A stretch of 16,720 bases of DNA from an uncultured Flavobacteriales bacterium (GCA_946478775.1 CAMLDR010000091.1:1-16720); one strand, 5' to 3'. Positions 6,755 to 14,077 are shown, counted from the first letter of the stretch. A program made the numbers and translations. Notes: generated by a model not told the origin, from the letters alone.

Positions 6755-7967
6755 AAACAAACACCTGTGTATTCACCGCATAATCAATGATCTTGATCCG
6801 GATGTTTGCACCCGGGATTTCAGTGGAACGTTTCCCGATCATGAAACTCGCATCGATTTGTTCACACAAAGAGCGAATCAATTCGAAACCGAGTGTATTG
6901 GTATTTTGCCGATCAGATTGAATACCCGGACCATTGTCTCTCAGATCGATCAGTAACGAATTCCCGATTTGCGAAACGTGAATGGTAACCACCAATTTCT
7001 TTCCTGTTTCCATTCCGTGTTTATAGGAATTGGTGATTAGCTCGTTCATGATCAACCCGATCGGAACTGCTTTTGAAATGGGCAAGATCAGCTCATTGGA
7101 ATCTACTTCAAGTATAACGTCCGCATCGCCGCCAAACGCATGCTCCACATTGCGGATCAGTTCTACCAGATAATCCATCATATTCAGGTTCCCGACTTTT
7201 GACCCGGAATACATTTGTTGATGCACCAAAGCCATGGAATAGACCCTTCCCCTGCAATCTTCAAGCGCATCAATGACTTCCTGAGAACCGGAATTGTTTT
7301 TCCTGATATTGATCAAACTGGTCACAATGTTCAGGTTATTTTTCACCCGGTGATATAATTCGGCCAAAAGCAGGCGTTTTTCTTCAATGACATTCCGTAC
7401 CTGCTCTTCCTGGCGAATATTCAACCAGGTAATGACGGTAATCTGCATGAGTCCGCAAAAGAACGCAAAGAGTCCGTTGAAGATCTTCAAAGCATCCATG
7501 TCAACAACTGAGGTCTTTAGCTGGTAGTAGTTGGGACCAAGAATTAACAGGAAACTAATCGTTAAAAAATAAAGAATGCACCAAATTACCAGGTGCCTGA
7601 ATGATTCCCTTCTCCCGTAAACCTGGACGATCGAAAGTGTGAGCGGGAAGAAATACATCAGAACGTTACTTTCCAGCTGCATGTAAATAGTTGCAACACT
7701 CAATAAATAAATCCCGATGGCAAAAAAGAGGTAAGAAGCCAAAATGAACCTGCCCAGGTAGTTCATTAAAAATAAGACTGCTGCCAAACCCAAAACCACA
7801 AAAAGATGCAGATTCAGGAAATGGAAACCAATGATATTAAGTACGAAAAGAGAAGCAAGTACATTGAAGGAACCAATCAGACTTAAAAAATTGACCTTGC
7901 GAACTAAATTCTTCTCCCATTCAGGTGTTGATTCAGGCCATTTTAGTCCTAAATTGTTGCTTCTCAC
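6753..7967 (-). CDS. Membrane sensor histidine kinase, HisKA_2 type
   Basis: 404 residues from a GTG start at 7967; an in-frame stop (TAG) lies shortly upstream and no ATG occurs before residue 68, so GTG is the best start. About six membrane helices (residues roughly 27-48, 52-70, 74-95, 101-116, 124-144, 163-183) with short loops form a 6TM sensor without a large extracytoplasmic domain. A short linker leads to the phospho-acceptor block 'LAELYHRVKNNLNIV' with His206, the HisKA_2 (LytS/PdtaS-like) form. ATP-binding domain: N-box 'NELITNSYKHG' (308-318), G1 box 'DNGPG' (344-348), G2 region 'TLGFELIRSL' (358-367). All catalytic residues are present. No response regulator adjoins it, so it is an orphan kinase; partner and signal are unknown. 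It is divergent from the barrel gene at 8073. Confidence 0.9.
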   Translation of the reverse strand: MRSNNLGLKWPESTPEWEKNLVRKVNFLSLIGSFNVLASLFVLNIIGFHFLNLHLFVVLGLAAVLFLMNYLGRFILASYLFFAIGIYLLSVATIYMQLESNVLMYFFPLTLSIVQVYGRRESFRHLVIWCILYFLTISFLLILGPNYYQLKTSVVDMDALKIFNGLFAFFCGLMQITVITWLNIRQEEQVRNVIEEKRLLLAELYHRVKNNLNIVTSLINIRKNNSGSQEVIDALEDCRGRVYSMALVHQQMYSGSKVGNLNMMDYLVELIRNVEHAFGGDADVILEVDSNELILPISKAVPIGLIMNELITNSYKHGMETGKKLVVTIHVSQIGNSLLIDLRDNGPGIQSDRQNTNTLGFELIRSLCEQIDASFMIGKRSTEIPGANIRIKIIDYAVNTQVFV

Positions 7968-8035
7968 GCGTTTCAGTTTTGGCTAATATACCAACATTTT
8001 TCAAAAAAAATGCGGGATATGTCAGATATGCTATA

Positions 8036-8043
8036 TACATTTG
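8036..8043 (+). promoter_or_regulatory. -7 promoter box TACATTTG
   Basis: A perfect TAnnTTTG match ending 29 bases before the chosen ATG (8073) of the secreted barrel gene. Transcription would start near 8050, giving a leader of about 20 bases. A TTTG -33 element at the usual 19-23 base spacing is absent, so an activator may be needed (inference). Confidence 0.6.
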
Positions 8044-8072
8044 GGGCAAATTAATAGACTCCATCCATGCCT

Positions 8073-8765
8073 ATGCGGAAGACATTACTACATTCAGTAT
8101 TGCTTTTTACATTTTTGCTCATCACGTGCAGCGCTGATGCACAACCTTACGTTCTTGGAAATCGTAAACCGTATTCCTGGATGATTGGGATAGGCTGGAC
8201 AGCAGTGGAGGACGATGGTCGTGGTTTATGTCAGCCATTCGATGTTGCACAGTCGTGGAATTACGAGTATTTCCCTACCCGCATCATGGTCGACAAGTAC
8301 TTTAAGTACGGACTGAGTGCGGAATTTTCGGGAGCATTTGTCACGTATAGACCTTCAAAATTAATCAACGACACCATTGGTCGTTCAGGAGTCTTTTTAG
8401 CTCTCGACCTGAATTGCAAATACAGCTTTTATCCTTTAATTACTCCTCGCTGGGTGGATCCTTATGTTTCTTTGGGAATTGGAATGACACAGCGTACAAC
8501 TATGCCGGGAGTTAGTGCTTTAACCGGAAATGTTGCTTTGGGAGTGAATTTGTTTTTCTACCGTGGTTTAGGGTTTCAGATCCAGACTTCCGGGAAATTT
8601 GCTTTCACAGGTGGTACTTTGGCAGGCGGAAATTATTTGCAGCACAACTTAGGATTTGTTTATAAATTCAATTCGGGTGCACGCGGAAGGGAAAACTTCA
8701 CCAAGAAACGTTACAAGTGGACGGGCAAGAAGCAGAAGTTCAAAGGAAATAAACGCGGAGGTTAA
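8073..8765 (+). CDS. Secreted outer-membrane beta-barrel protein with basic C-terminal tail
   Basis: 230 residues from the second in-frame ATG (8073). The ATG at 8067, two codons earlier, is also possible; 8073 gives the cleaner signal peptide MRKTLLHSVLLFTFLLITCSADA, cleaved before 'QPYV'. The mature part shows barrel-like strands ('SWMIGIGWTAVE', 'YGLSAEFSGAFVTY', 'VFLALDLNCKYSFYP', 'DPYVSLGIGMTQRT', 'NVALGVNLFFYRGLGFQIQTSGKFAF', 'LQHNLGFVYKF'), resembling OmpA-type N-terminal barrels. The order matches outer-membrane barrels that lack the periplasmic OmpA domain. Unusually, after the last strand comes a tail of about 30 residues with 14 Lys/Arg (from 'ARGRENFTKK' to the end). No named family is recognised with confidence. 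It lies divergent from the sensor kinase and converges on ald. Confidence 0.8.
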   Translation: MRKTLLHSVLLFTFLLITCSADAQPYVLGNRKPYSWMIGIGWTAVEDDGRGLCQPFDVAQSWNYEYFPTRIMVDKYFKYGLSAEFSGAFVTYRPSKLINDTIGRSGVFLALDLNCKYSFYPLITPRWVDPYVSLGIGMTQRTTMPGVSALTGNVALGVNLFFYRGLGFQIQTSGKFAFTGGTLAGGNYLQHNLGFVYKFNSGARGRENFTKKRYKWTGKKQKFKGNKRGG

Positions 8766-8787
8766 TCAGAACGAGAAACAGACCGCG

Positions 8788-8867
8788 TTCGCTAAAGCTA
8801 CAGCGGTAGCGAAATGATAATTTGTTCTCTTCATTCTCGCTCTCATTCTCTCTCCGGGCTTTAGCCC
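8788..8867. repeat. Hairpins and pyrimidine tract between converging genes
   Basis: The 95-base spacer after the barrel gene holds TTCGCTA (8788-8794) with its inverse TAGCGAA (8807-8813); a competing inner stem GCTAC (8797-8801)/GTAGC (8806-8810) with loop AGCG; a nearly pure pyrimidine tract (8824-8855) containing TCATTCTC twice at 12-base spacing; and GGGCT-tt-AGCCC (8856-8867) spanning the ald stop codon. There is no T-run after the main stems, so it is not a canonical terminator, but it could end transcription from both sides. Confidence 0.5.
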
Positions 8868-10087
8868 TTCAGTCCCATCATCAGCAAGTCAATATCCTTG
8901 TATTTCAGGTCGAACACACGTCCCAGGACTTCGCTGACTAAAATTCCTTTGTAGATATATACTCCCGAACGGAATCCGTGATCGTTTCGGATCAGGTCCA
9001 GGCATCCTCCCGATTCTCCCATATCCATCAGGATTGGAGAAAAGATATTGGATAAGGCAAAAGAAGCTGTTCGCGGTACGCGGGAAGCAATATTCGGCAC
9101 ACAATAATGAACTACTCCATGCTTTACAAAAGTTGGATTATTGTGATTGGTAACCCGGGAAGTTGCAAAACACCCACCCTGGTCAATACTCACATCTACG
9201 ATCACAGAACCTTCTTTCATGTTCTCTACCATTTCTTCGGAAACCACACAAGGCGTGCGCCCCAAAGGAGAACGGATTGCACCGATAACTACGTCGGCAC
9301 GCATGATGGATTTCGCTAGTACCTTCGGCTGTAAAACAGATGTATAGATGCGTGATCCCAAATCGTTCTGCAAACGGCGTAAACGGGACAAACTATTGTC
9401 GAAGACTTTCACGGAAGCTCCCAAACCCAAAGCCGCACGAGTAGCAAATTCACCCACGGTACCCGCTCCCAACACCACTACTTCTGTGGGTTGTACTCCG
9501 GCGATACCGCCAAGCATGATTCCTTTTCCTTCATTGAAAGAAGACAATAACTCTCCGGCAATCAAAATGGAAGTTGTCCCGGCAATTTCTCCCATCGTGC
9601 GGACCACCGGAAATACTCCCTGCTCGTCACGGATGTAATCCCAGGCAATGGCCGTTACTTTCTTTTCTATTAATTTCTGTAAAATGCTTTTGGGCTGAAT
9701 GCTTAACTGCAAAGCTGAAATGAGCGTTTGGTTTCCCTTCATCAGGTCCACTTCTTCCTCTGAAGCTGGTGTCACTTTCAGAATGATATCGCATTCAAAA
9801 ATCTCTCTGTTTGAAGGACATAATTCGGCCCCTGCTTCGGAATATTCACGGTCGCTAAACTTGCTGGACTCTCCTGCTCCTCTTTCTACGCGAACCTCAT
9901 GTCCGTTTGCCACTAAAAATGAAACGGCTTCCGGCACCAGGGCAACACGCCGCTCCTGGAAACTTAACTCTTTCGGTATCCCAATTACTAAGCGTCCTTT
10001 TTTCTTAGCAATTTCTAGCATTTCTTCCATTGGAAGAATATTGCCCTCTTTCAAAAGTTGTTTGAGTAATTCCGGGTCCTTTACCAT
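8861..10087 (-). CDS. ald: Alanine dehydrogenase / transhydrogenase-alpha family oxidoreductase
   Basis: 408 residues from ATG 10087. An in-frame TTG at 10111 would add eight residues but sits in a promoter-like TTTGG stretch, so ATG is preferred. Residues are numbered from ATG. Seen: 'IGIPKE...ERRVALVPEAV' (R47), 'DIILKV' (K104), the NAD-binding Rossmann motif GAGTVG (207-212), 'VDVSIDQGGCF' (D302) and 'HYCVPNI'. In classic alanine dehydrogenases Arg15, Lys75, His96 and Asp270 (M. tuberculosis numbering, from memory) act at the active site. Arg, Lys and Asp are here, but His is replaced by Gln127 in 'SALQLS'. Family reaction: L-alanine + NAD+ + H2O to pyruvate + NH4+ + NADH. Given the replacement, the substrate is less certain. 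It is the distal gene after porX and tsaE, separated by 257 bases, and may have its own promoter. Confidence 0.85.
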   Translation of the reverse strand: MVKDPELLKQLLKEGNILPMEEMLEIAKKKGRLVIGIPKELSFQERRVALVPEAVSFLVANGHEVRVERGAGESSKFSDREYSEAGAELCPSNREIFECDIILKVTPASEEEVDLMKGNQTLISALQLSIQPKSILQKLIEKKVTAIAWDYIRDEQGVFPVVRTMGEIAGTTSILIAGELLSSFNEGKGIMLGGIAGVQPTEVVVLGAGTVGEFATRAALGLGASVKVFDNSLSRLRRLQNDLGSRIYTSVLQPKVLAKSIMRADVVIGAIRSPLGRTPCVVSEEMVENMKEGSVIVDVSIDQGGCFATSRVTNHNNPTFVKHGVVHYCVPNIASRVPRTASFALSNIFSPILMDMGESGGCLDLIRNDHGFRSGVYIYKGILVSEVLGRVFDLKYKDIDLLMMGLKG

Positions 10088-10111
10088 TGTCTGTATCCAA
10101 ATTTTAGCCAA

Positions 10112-10344
10112 ACGAAGTTACGAAAAAAAGGAATATGAAAACTCAGAGCAAAAGAAGGTTTTTGTGTTGAAAGAAATGCTGATTCACTGAATTATTAAAA
10201 TGTTAAATTCGCACTCAAAAATCAATTAACTACCTGGCAATCAAAAAATTAAAAATAAATCTGTTCACATCTTTACTAACAAGTAAATTTGTGAAGCATA
10301 AAATTTTCAAAGCATAAAATTTCCGAAGATCGGAATGAGGATTT
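10112..10344. other. AT-rich spacer between tsaE and ald, with a short direct repeat
   Basis: No coding frame of interest was seen. AAGCATAAAATTT occurs twice (10294-10306 and 10310-10322; 16-base period). On the minus strand TTCGTTTG (about 10109-10116) is a one-mismatch -7 box that could start ald transcription with a leader of about 15 bases to ATG 10087. No stable terminator was identified after tsaE. Confidence 0.45.
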
Positions 10345-10761
10345 TTAATCGATCCGGATCAACCGCTCTCCGGCATCATTGATCGTGATCTTTACTTTCA
10401 TAACATCTTCCGGCAGCAGGGGCTCTATGATCTCCGCCCATTCCACAAAACAGGTTGCACCGGAATACAACAATTCCTCCACTCCCGCATCCAATGCTTC
10501 CTCCACCGAATTCAGGCGGTACACATCAAAATGCATTACTTCTCCGTAATAGGGCGATTCATACGAATTTACCAGCGAATAAGTTGGCGAACCTTCGGGA
10601 GATTCAATGCCCATAGCTCGCAATATCGCAGTGATCAGGGTCGTTTTCCCCGTACCCATTCCGGCATAAAAAGCAACCACTTTCCGATTCCCCAAGGTTT
10701 CCAAAATTTCTTTGGCAACAAAAGGAATATCATCTAAACTATGCGCAATCAATTGGTTCAC
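10345..10761 (-). CDS. tsaE: tRNA t6A biosynthesis ATPase TsaE
   Basis: 138 residues, the usual length for TsaE (YjeE). Seen: Walker A GMGTGKTT (34-41), 'GSPTYSLVNSYE' (58-69; the Ser-Pro-Thr switch), 'HFDVYRL' (77-83, Asp79) and 'FVEWAE' (105-110, Glu107). Role: P-loop protein that works with TsaB and TsaD to place the threonylcarbamoyl group on A37 of ANN-reading tRNAs; cytoplasmic and generally essential. The start is GTG (10759-10761); its first two bases complete the TGA stop of porX in a GTGA overlap, so translation is probably coupled. This overlap fixes the start. All motif residues are intact. Confidence 0.95.
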   Translation of the reverse strand: MNQLIAHSLDDIPFVAKEILETLGNRKVVAFYAGMGTGKTTLITAILRAMGIESPEGSPTYSLVNSYESPYYGEVMHFDVYRLNSVEEALDAGVEELLYSGATCFVEWAEIIEPLLPEDVMKVKITINDAGERLIRID

Positions 10762-12299
10762 TTCGACTGTAAAATGACAAATGGGATCAATAATTCTTCC
10801 ATCGAAATTCCTCCATGCTGGAAGGTGTCGTTATAATAGTTCACAAAGTGATTGTAATTATTCGGGTAAACGAAATAGTCCTCTTCCCTTGTAAAAACAA
10901 ACTCTGCAGATAAACTCGATTTCGGCAGGCCAACTTTGTCCGGATGCTTGATCGTAAATACCTCCTTGTCTTTGTAACTCAGGTTACGTCCGGTTTTATA
11001 GCGCAGGTTGGTATTCGTACTTCTGTCTCCAACGATCTTTACCGGATTGGTCACACGTACCGTTCCGTGATCTGTTGTAATGACCACCTTTCCTCCTTTT
11101 TCGGCTATTTTCTTAAACATTTCCTGCAGCGGCGAATGCTCAAACCAGGAAAGCGTCAGGGAACGATAAGCAGCTTCATCAGCAGCCAATTCCTTGATCA
11201 TATCCATTTCGGTGCGGGCGTGTGAAAGCATATCCACAAAATTGTAGACAATGGCATTCAGCTGATTATCCCACAAAGTATGGAACTGATCTACTAATTT
11301 TTTACCCGCTTCCAGGTTTGTGATCTTGTGGTATGACCATTTCACGTTCTTCCCGTTCCGTTTCAGGTTTCCTTCCAGGAATGCTGCTTCGTGCATATTC
11401 TTTCCTCCTTCGTCTTCTTCATTCAGCCATTGATTTGGAAAACGCTTTTCAATCTCGGAAGGCATCAGTCCTGCAAACAGGGCATTTCGTGCATAATGAG
11501 TGGCTGTTGGCAGAATCGAATAAACAATCTCTTCTTTTTCAATGGTGAAATAATTGGAAATGATCGGTTTTAAAACCTGCCATTGATCGTAGCGTAAATT
11601 ATCGATCACCATCAGGAAAACACGCTCATCCAATAAGGGAAACACCTGTTCCTTCAATAAATGATGGACCATATCCGGTGCCTCTTCCTGACCGTTGAAC
11701 CAGTCTTCGTAATTATTTTCAATGAAACGGCAGAACAGGTCATTCGCTTCTTTTCGCTGCGCGTTCAATATTTCTCCCATTCCCTGGTCTTCAATTCCTC
11801 TGAATTCCAGGTCCCAATAGGTCAGTTTTTTGAATACATCTTTCCATTCTTCCGCATCCAAACGACCGTTCAGCTGCATTCCCAATTGGCGAAATTCCTG
11901 CTGGTAGTTTGAATTTGTTTTCTGGGAAACCAATTTGCGGTGATCCAGGTTTTTCTTCAGGCACAGCAATAACTGATTTGGATTGACCGGTTTGATCAGG
12001 TAATCGGCAATTTTACTTCCAATTGCTTCTTCCATGATGGATTCCTCCTCACTCTTAGTGATCATTACCACCGGAGTTTGAGGAGTAATTTCCTTGATCC
12101 GGGCCAATGCCTCCAATCCGGAAATACCGGGCATATTCTCGTCCAGGAAGATAATGTCGTAATTGTTTTCCTGGCACTTTTCCACCGCCTCACTGCCGTT
12201 ATTAATGAGTTCTACACTGTATCCTTTTGCTTCCAAAAAGAGTACATGTGGTTTTAAGAACTCCATTTCGTCGTCTGCCCACAGGATTTTTGCTTGCAT
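10758..12299 (-). CDS. porX: PorX: response regulator fused to PglZ/alkaline-phosphatase-fold domain
   Basis: 513 residues. N-terminal receiver (1-118): acidic pocket Asp9/Asp10, phospho-acceptor Asp53 in 'IIFLDENMPG', Thr81 and Lys103 ('LIKP'). A helical linker (119-200) leads to a PglZ domain of the alkaline phosphatase superfamily: Asp233 ('MVIDNLRYDQW'), Thr265/Thr267 ('LPTATHYARN'), Asp356 and His360 ('NFVDMLSHAR'), Asp410-His411 ('TTDHG') and His495 ('FQHGG'), the likely zinc ligands. Known: PorX regulates the type IX secretion system in Porphyromonas gingivalis and related bacteria, acts with sigma factor SigP, binds zinc, and has been reported to hydrolyse oligonucleotides including cyclic forms. 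It heads the minus-strand unit with tsaE and diverges from the HD phosphohydrolase. No histidine kinase adjoins it; the orphan kinase at 6753-7967 is a conceivable but unsupported partner. Confidence 0.96.
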   Translation of the reverse strand: MQAKILWADDEMEFLKPHVLFLEAKGYSVELINNGSEAVEKCQENNYDIIFLDENMPGISGLEALARIKEITPQTPVVMITKSEEESIMEEAIGSKIADYLIKPVNPNQLLLCLKKNLDHRKLVSQKTNSNYQQEFRQLGMQLNGRLDAEEWKDVFKKLTYWDLEFRGIEDQGMGEILNAQRKEANDLFCRFIENNYEDWFNGQEEAPDMVHHLLKEQVFPLLDERVFLMVIDNLRYDQWQVLKPIISNYFTIEKEEIVYSILPTATHYARNALFAGLMPSEIEKRFPNQWLNEEDEGGKNMHEAAFLEGNLKRNGKNVKWSYHKITNLEAGKKLVDQFHTLWDNQLNAIVYNFVDMLSHARTEMDMIKELAADEAAYRSLTLSWFEHSPLQEMFKKIAEKGGKVVITTDHGTVRVTNPVKIVGDRSTNTNLRYKTGRNLSYKDKEVFTIKHPDKVGLPKSSLSAEFVFTREEDYFVYPNNYNHFVNYYNDTFQHGGISMEELLIPFVILQSK

Positions 12300-12322
12300 A
12301 TCCTAAAGATTAATTAGCTTTG
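12289..12322 (+). promoter_or_regulatory. Complete Bacteroidota-type promoter (TTTG-22-TAGCTTTG) for the HD gene
   Basis: A -33 TTTG at 12289-12292 and a perfect -7 TAGCTTTG at 12315-12322 are separated by 22 bases, within the usual range. The -33 element lies inside the first codons of porX, on the opposite strand. Transcription should start near 12329, which excludes the TTG at 12320 as the HD gene start. Confidence 0.65.
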
Positions 12323-12334
12323 ATATTGATTTAT

Positions 12335-12339
12335 AAAGG
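12335..12339 (+). promoter_or_regulatory. Ribosome binding site AAAGG deciding a TTG start
   Basis: AAAGG is followed by a 7-base gap and a TTG at 12347. It is one of few recognisable Shine-Dalgarno-like sites in the window and is the main reason for choosing that start. Confidence 0.55.
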
Positions 12340-12346
12340 TATTCAA

Positions 12347-13603
12347 TTGCGCACAAACACACATCGAAATAATAAAAAGAAAATCATCAACGATCCCGTT
12401 TACGGTTTTATTTCAATTCCTGACGAGTTTATTTTCGATTTGGTAGAACATCCGTTCTTTCAAAGGCTCAGAAGGATCAAGCAATTGGGCATGACACACC
12501 TGGTTTATCCGGGAGCTTTGCACACGCGTTTTCACCACGCTATCGGTGCCATGCATCTGATGTCGCAGGCGGTGGCGGTGATCCGCAGAAAGGGCCACGA
12601 AATTACGATCGAAGAAGAACGTGCCGTGTTGGTAGCGATCCTGCTGCACGATATTGGCCACGGACCTTTCAGCCATGCCCTGGAATACGACATTGTAAAG
12701 AATGTCAGCCACGAACAGATCTCGTATTACTTTATTCAAGCTCTGAAACGCGATTTCCCGGAAAATTCAGACGACCTGGAACGCGCTTTAATGATCTTTG
12801 CCAATAAGTACCACAAAACATTCTTATACCAATTGGTTTCCAGTCAGCTGGATATGGACCGGCTGGATTATTTGACCCGCGATAGTTTTTTTACCGGAGT
12901 TTCCGAAGGAATTGTGGGGACAGAACGCATCATTGAAATGCTGAACGTGCACAACGACCAACTGGTGATCGACGAAAAAGGAATTTACAGCATTGAGAAA
13001 TTCCTCGTTGCAAGACGCGTGATGTACTGGCAGGTGTATTTGCACAAAACCGTTGTTTCGGGCGAATTCATGCTGATCAACATTCTGCGCAGAGCGAAAA
13101 AGCTCATCCGCGAAGGTCAGACGCTTTTTGGAAGCCCTGCTCTGCTCTATTTCATGGAAAAAGACATTCAAAAGGTGGACTTTGAAACGGACCCGGAAGT
13201 ATTGCAAACCTTTGCCCAATTGGATGATTACGACATCATGGGAGCCGTTAAAGTGTGGCAAAACCATCCGGACACCGTATTATCTGTCCTTTCGAGGAAC
13301 CTCGTAGACCGCAATTTGCACAAAGTCGAAATCGCCAAAGAACCTTTCAGTCCCGACCGCATTTTGATGGAAAAAGAACTGGTTCGCACACAATACCAGC
13401 TGGACGACGAGGAGATTAATTACTTCGTCTACTCAGAACTGCTTTCGAACAATGCTTACAGCCAGGTGAAACAAACCATCAACTTATTGATGAAAGACGG
13501 ACAAACGATTGATGTCTCCAAGGCTTCCGATAACCTGAATATTTCTGCCCTTGCACAGCCGGTAGAGAAGTATTGTTTGTGCTATCCGGTGACACGGCAT
13601 TAA
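12347..13603 (+). CDS. HD-domain deoxynucleotide triphosphohydrolase-like protein (SAMHD1/dGTPase group)
   Basis: 418 residues from TTG 12347; no ATG precedes the conserved start 'KKKIINDPVYGFI', and the next ATG (residue 49) would delete it. Seen: 'HTRFHHAIG' (59-67; metal ligand His64), 'LLHDIGHGPFSH' (100-111; His101-Asp102) and 'QLDMDRLDYLTRD' (167-179; Asp169), the four ligands of a His-His-Asp-Asp metal site in the same order as SAMHD1. The C-terminal half is helical with a DNA/RNA-helical-bundle look. Family: cytoplasmic HD phosphohydrolases acting on (d)NTPs; many bacterial members are untested. It is divergent from porX with a 47-base gap; its promoter overlaps the porX 5' end, which could link their expression. 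It converges on hxlR with an 11-base gap. Confidence 0.9.
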   Translation: MRTNTHRNNKKKIINDPVYGFISIPDEFIFDLVEHPFFQRLRRIKQLGMTHLVYPGALHTRFHHAIGAMHLMSQAVAVIRRKGHEITIEEERAVLVAILLHDIGHGPFSHALEYDIVKNVSHEQISYYFIQALKRDFPENSDDLERALMIFANKYHKTFLYQLVSSQLDMDRLDYLTRDSFFTGVSEGIVGTERIIEMLNVHNDQLVIDEKGIYSIEKFLVARRVMYWQVYLHKTVVSGEFMLINILRRAKKLIREGQTLFGSPALLYFMEKDIQKVDFETDPEVLQTFAQLDDYDIMGAVKVWQNHPDTVLSVLSRNLVDRNLHKVEIAKEPFSPDRILMEKELVRTQYQLDDEEINYFVYSELLSNNAYSQVKQTINLLMKDGQTIDVSKASDNLNISALAQPVEKYCLCYPVTRH

Positions 13604-13614
13604 GAATTCGCCAT

Positions 13615-13971
13615 TTATTTCCCGATGATCACTTTCCGGTGTTCTGCTCCCCAATCAGCCAAAGTATCAATGACATTTTTTAAAGTCAGTCCATAATCTG
13701 TAAGCTGATATTCGACAGTTATAGGCTGGGTATCCAAAACGGTGCGTTTAAGAAGCTTATTGATTTCCAGATCTTTCAACTCCTTACTCAGCATTTTGTT
13801 TGAAATTCCTTCTACATCCTGCAAAATGTCCGAAAATCTTCTTTTACTGTAATAGCAAACGGACGAAATAATCGAAATTTTCCATTTTCCGTTCAACACG
13901 TCCATTGCATCATGGACCGCTCTGATCTGCTTTTTATTCTGCTCAGTGGCTGCACATTGTATTTCCATCAT
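13615..13971 (-). CDS. HxlR-family winged-helix transcriptional regulator
   Basis: 118 residues. Seen: conserved 'LNGKWKISII' (26-35), first helix pair 'RRFSDILQDVEGIS' (44-57), recognition helix 'NKMLSKELKDLE' (58-69), wing 'RTVLDTQPITVEYQLTDYG' (76-94), and a C-terminal dimer helix ending 'LADWGAEH'. Cys6 sits near the N-terminus, where YodB/HypR-type HxlR repressors carry a redox-reactive cysteine; a second cysteine is Cys39. It could therefore sense electrophiles or oxidants (inference). It is divergent from an SDR oxidoreductase across a spacer full of GTTAC half-sites, the classic layout for a regulator controlling its neighbour and itself. ATG codons at 13971 and 13968 are equally good starts. 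Confidence 0.92.
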   Translation of the reverse strand: MMEIQCAATEQNKKQIRAVHDAMDVLNGKWKISIISSVCYYSKRRFSDILQDVEGISNKMLSKELKDLEINKLLKRTVLDTQPITVEYQLTDYGLTLKNVIDTLADWGAEHRKVIIGK

Positions 13972-13973
13972 AA

Positions 13974-14021
13974 GTTACCTGGTTACTCAAAAGTTACTGT
14001 TACTTTTTGTTACAAAGTAAC
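13974..14021. promoter_or_regulatory. Operator cluster: five GTTAC half-sites and a palindrome
   Basis: GTTAC occurs at 13974, 13982, 13993, 13999 and 14009, and its inverse GTAAC at 14017-14021. Two of these make a perfect inverted repeat, GTTACTTT (13999-14006) / AAAGTAAC (14014-14021), with a 7-base centre. The palindrome ends 20 bases before the SDR -7 box, covering the place of its -33 element, and the whole cluster lies in the hxlR leader. It fits a dimeric winged-helix repressor acting in both directions (inference). Confidence 0.7.
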
Positions 14022-14041
14022 TAAAGTAAATTTACATTTTC

Positions 14042-14049
14042 TACATTTG
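14042..14049 (+). promoter_or_regulatory. -7 promoter box TACATTTG for the SDR gene
   Basis: A perfect TAnnTTTG match, 28 bases before the SDR ATG, giving a leader of roughly 20 bases. It is identical to the box at 8036-8043. The -33 position falls in the GTTAC palindrome instead of a TTTG element. Confidence 0.65.
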
Positions 14050-14077
14050 TCCCACAAAACAATCAAATAATTTCAAA

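Noticed and set aside
10088..10111. TTG start adding eight residues to alanine dehydrogenase
   Set aside because: It lies in a promoter-like TTCGTTTGG stretch and an ATG follows; the extension does not look conserved. Not fully excluded.
9699..10190. 163-codon plus-strand frame opposite ald
   Set aside because: Ser/Thr-rich low-complexity translation antisense to a well-conserved enzyme; no recognisable fold.
12320..12346. TTG start at 12320 for the HD protein
   Set aside because: The codon is the end of a perfect -7 box, so it would not be in the transcript; AAAGG supports TTG 12347.
12824..13267. 147-codon minus-strand frame
   Set aside because: Antisense to the HD phosphohydrolase; no domain features.
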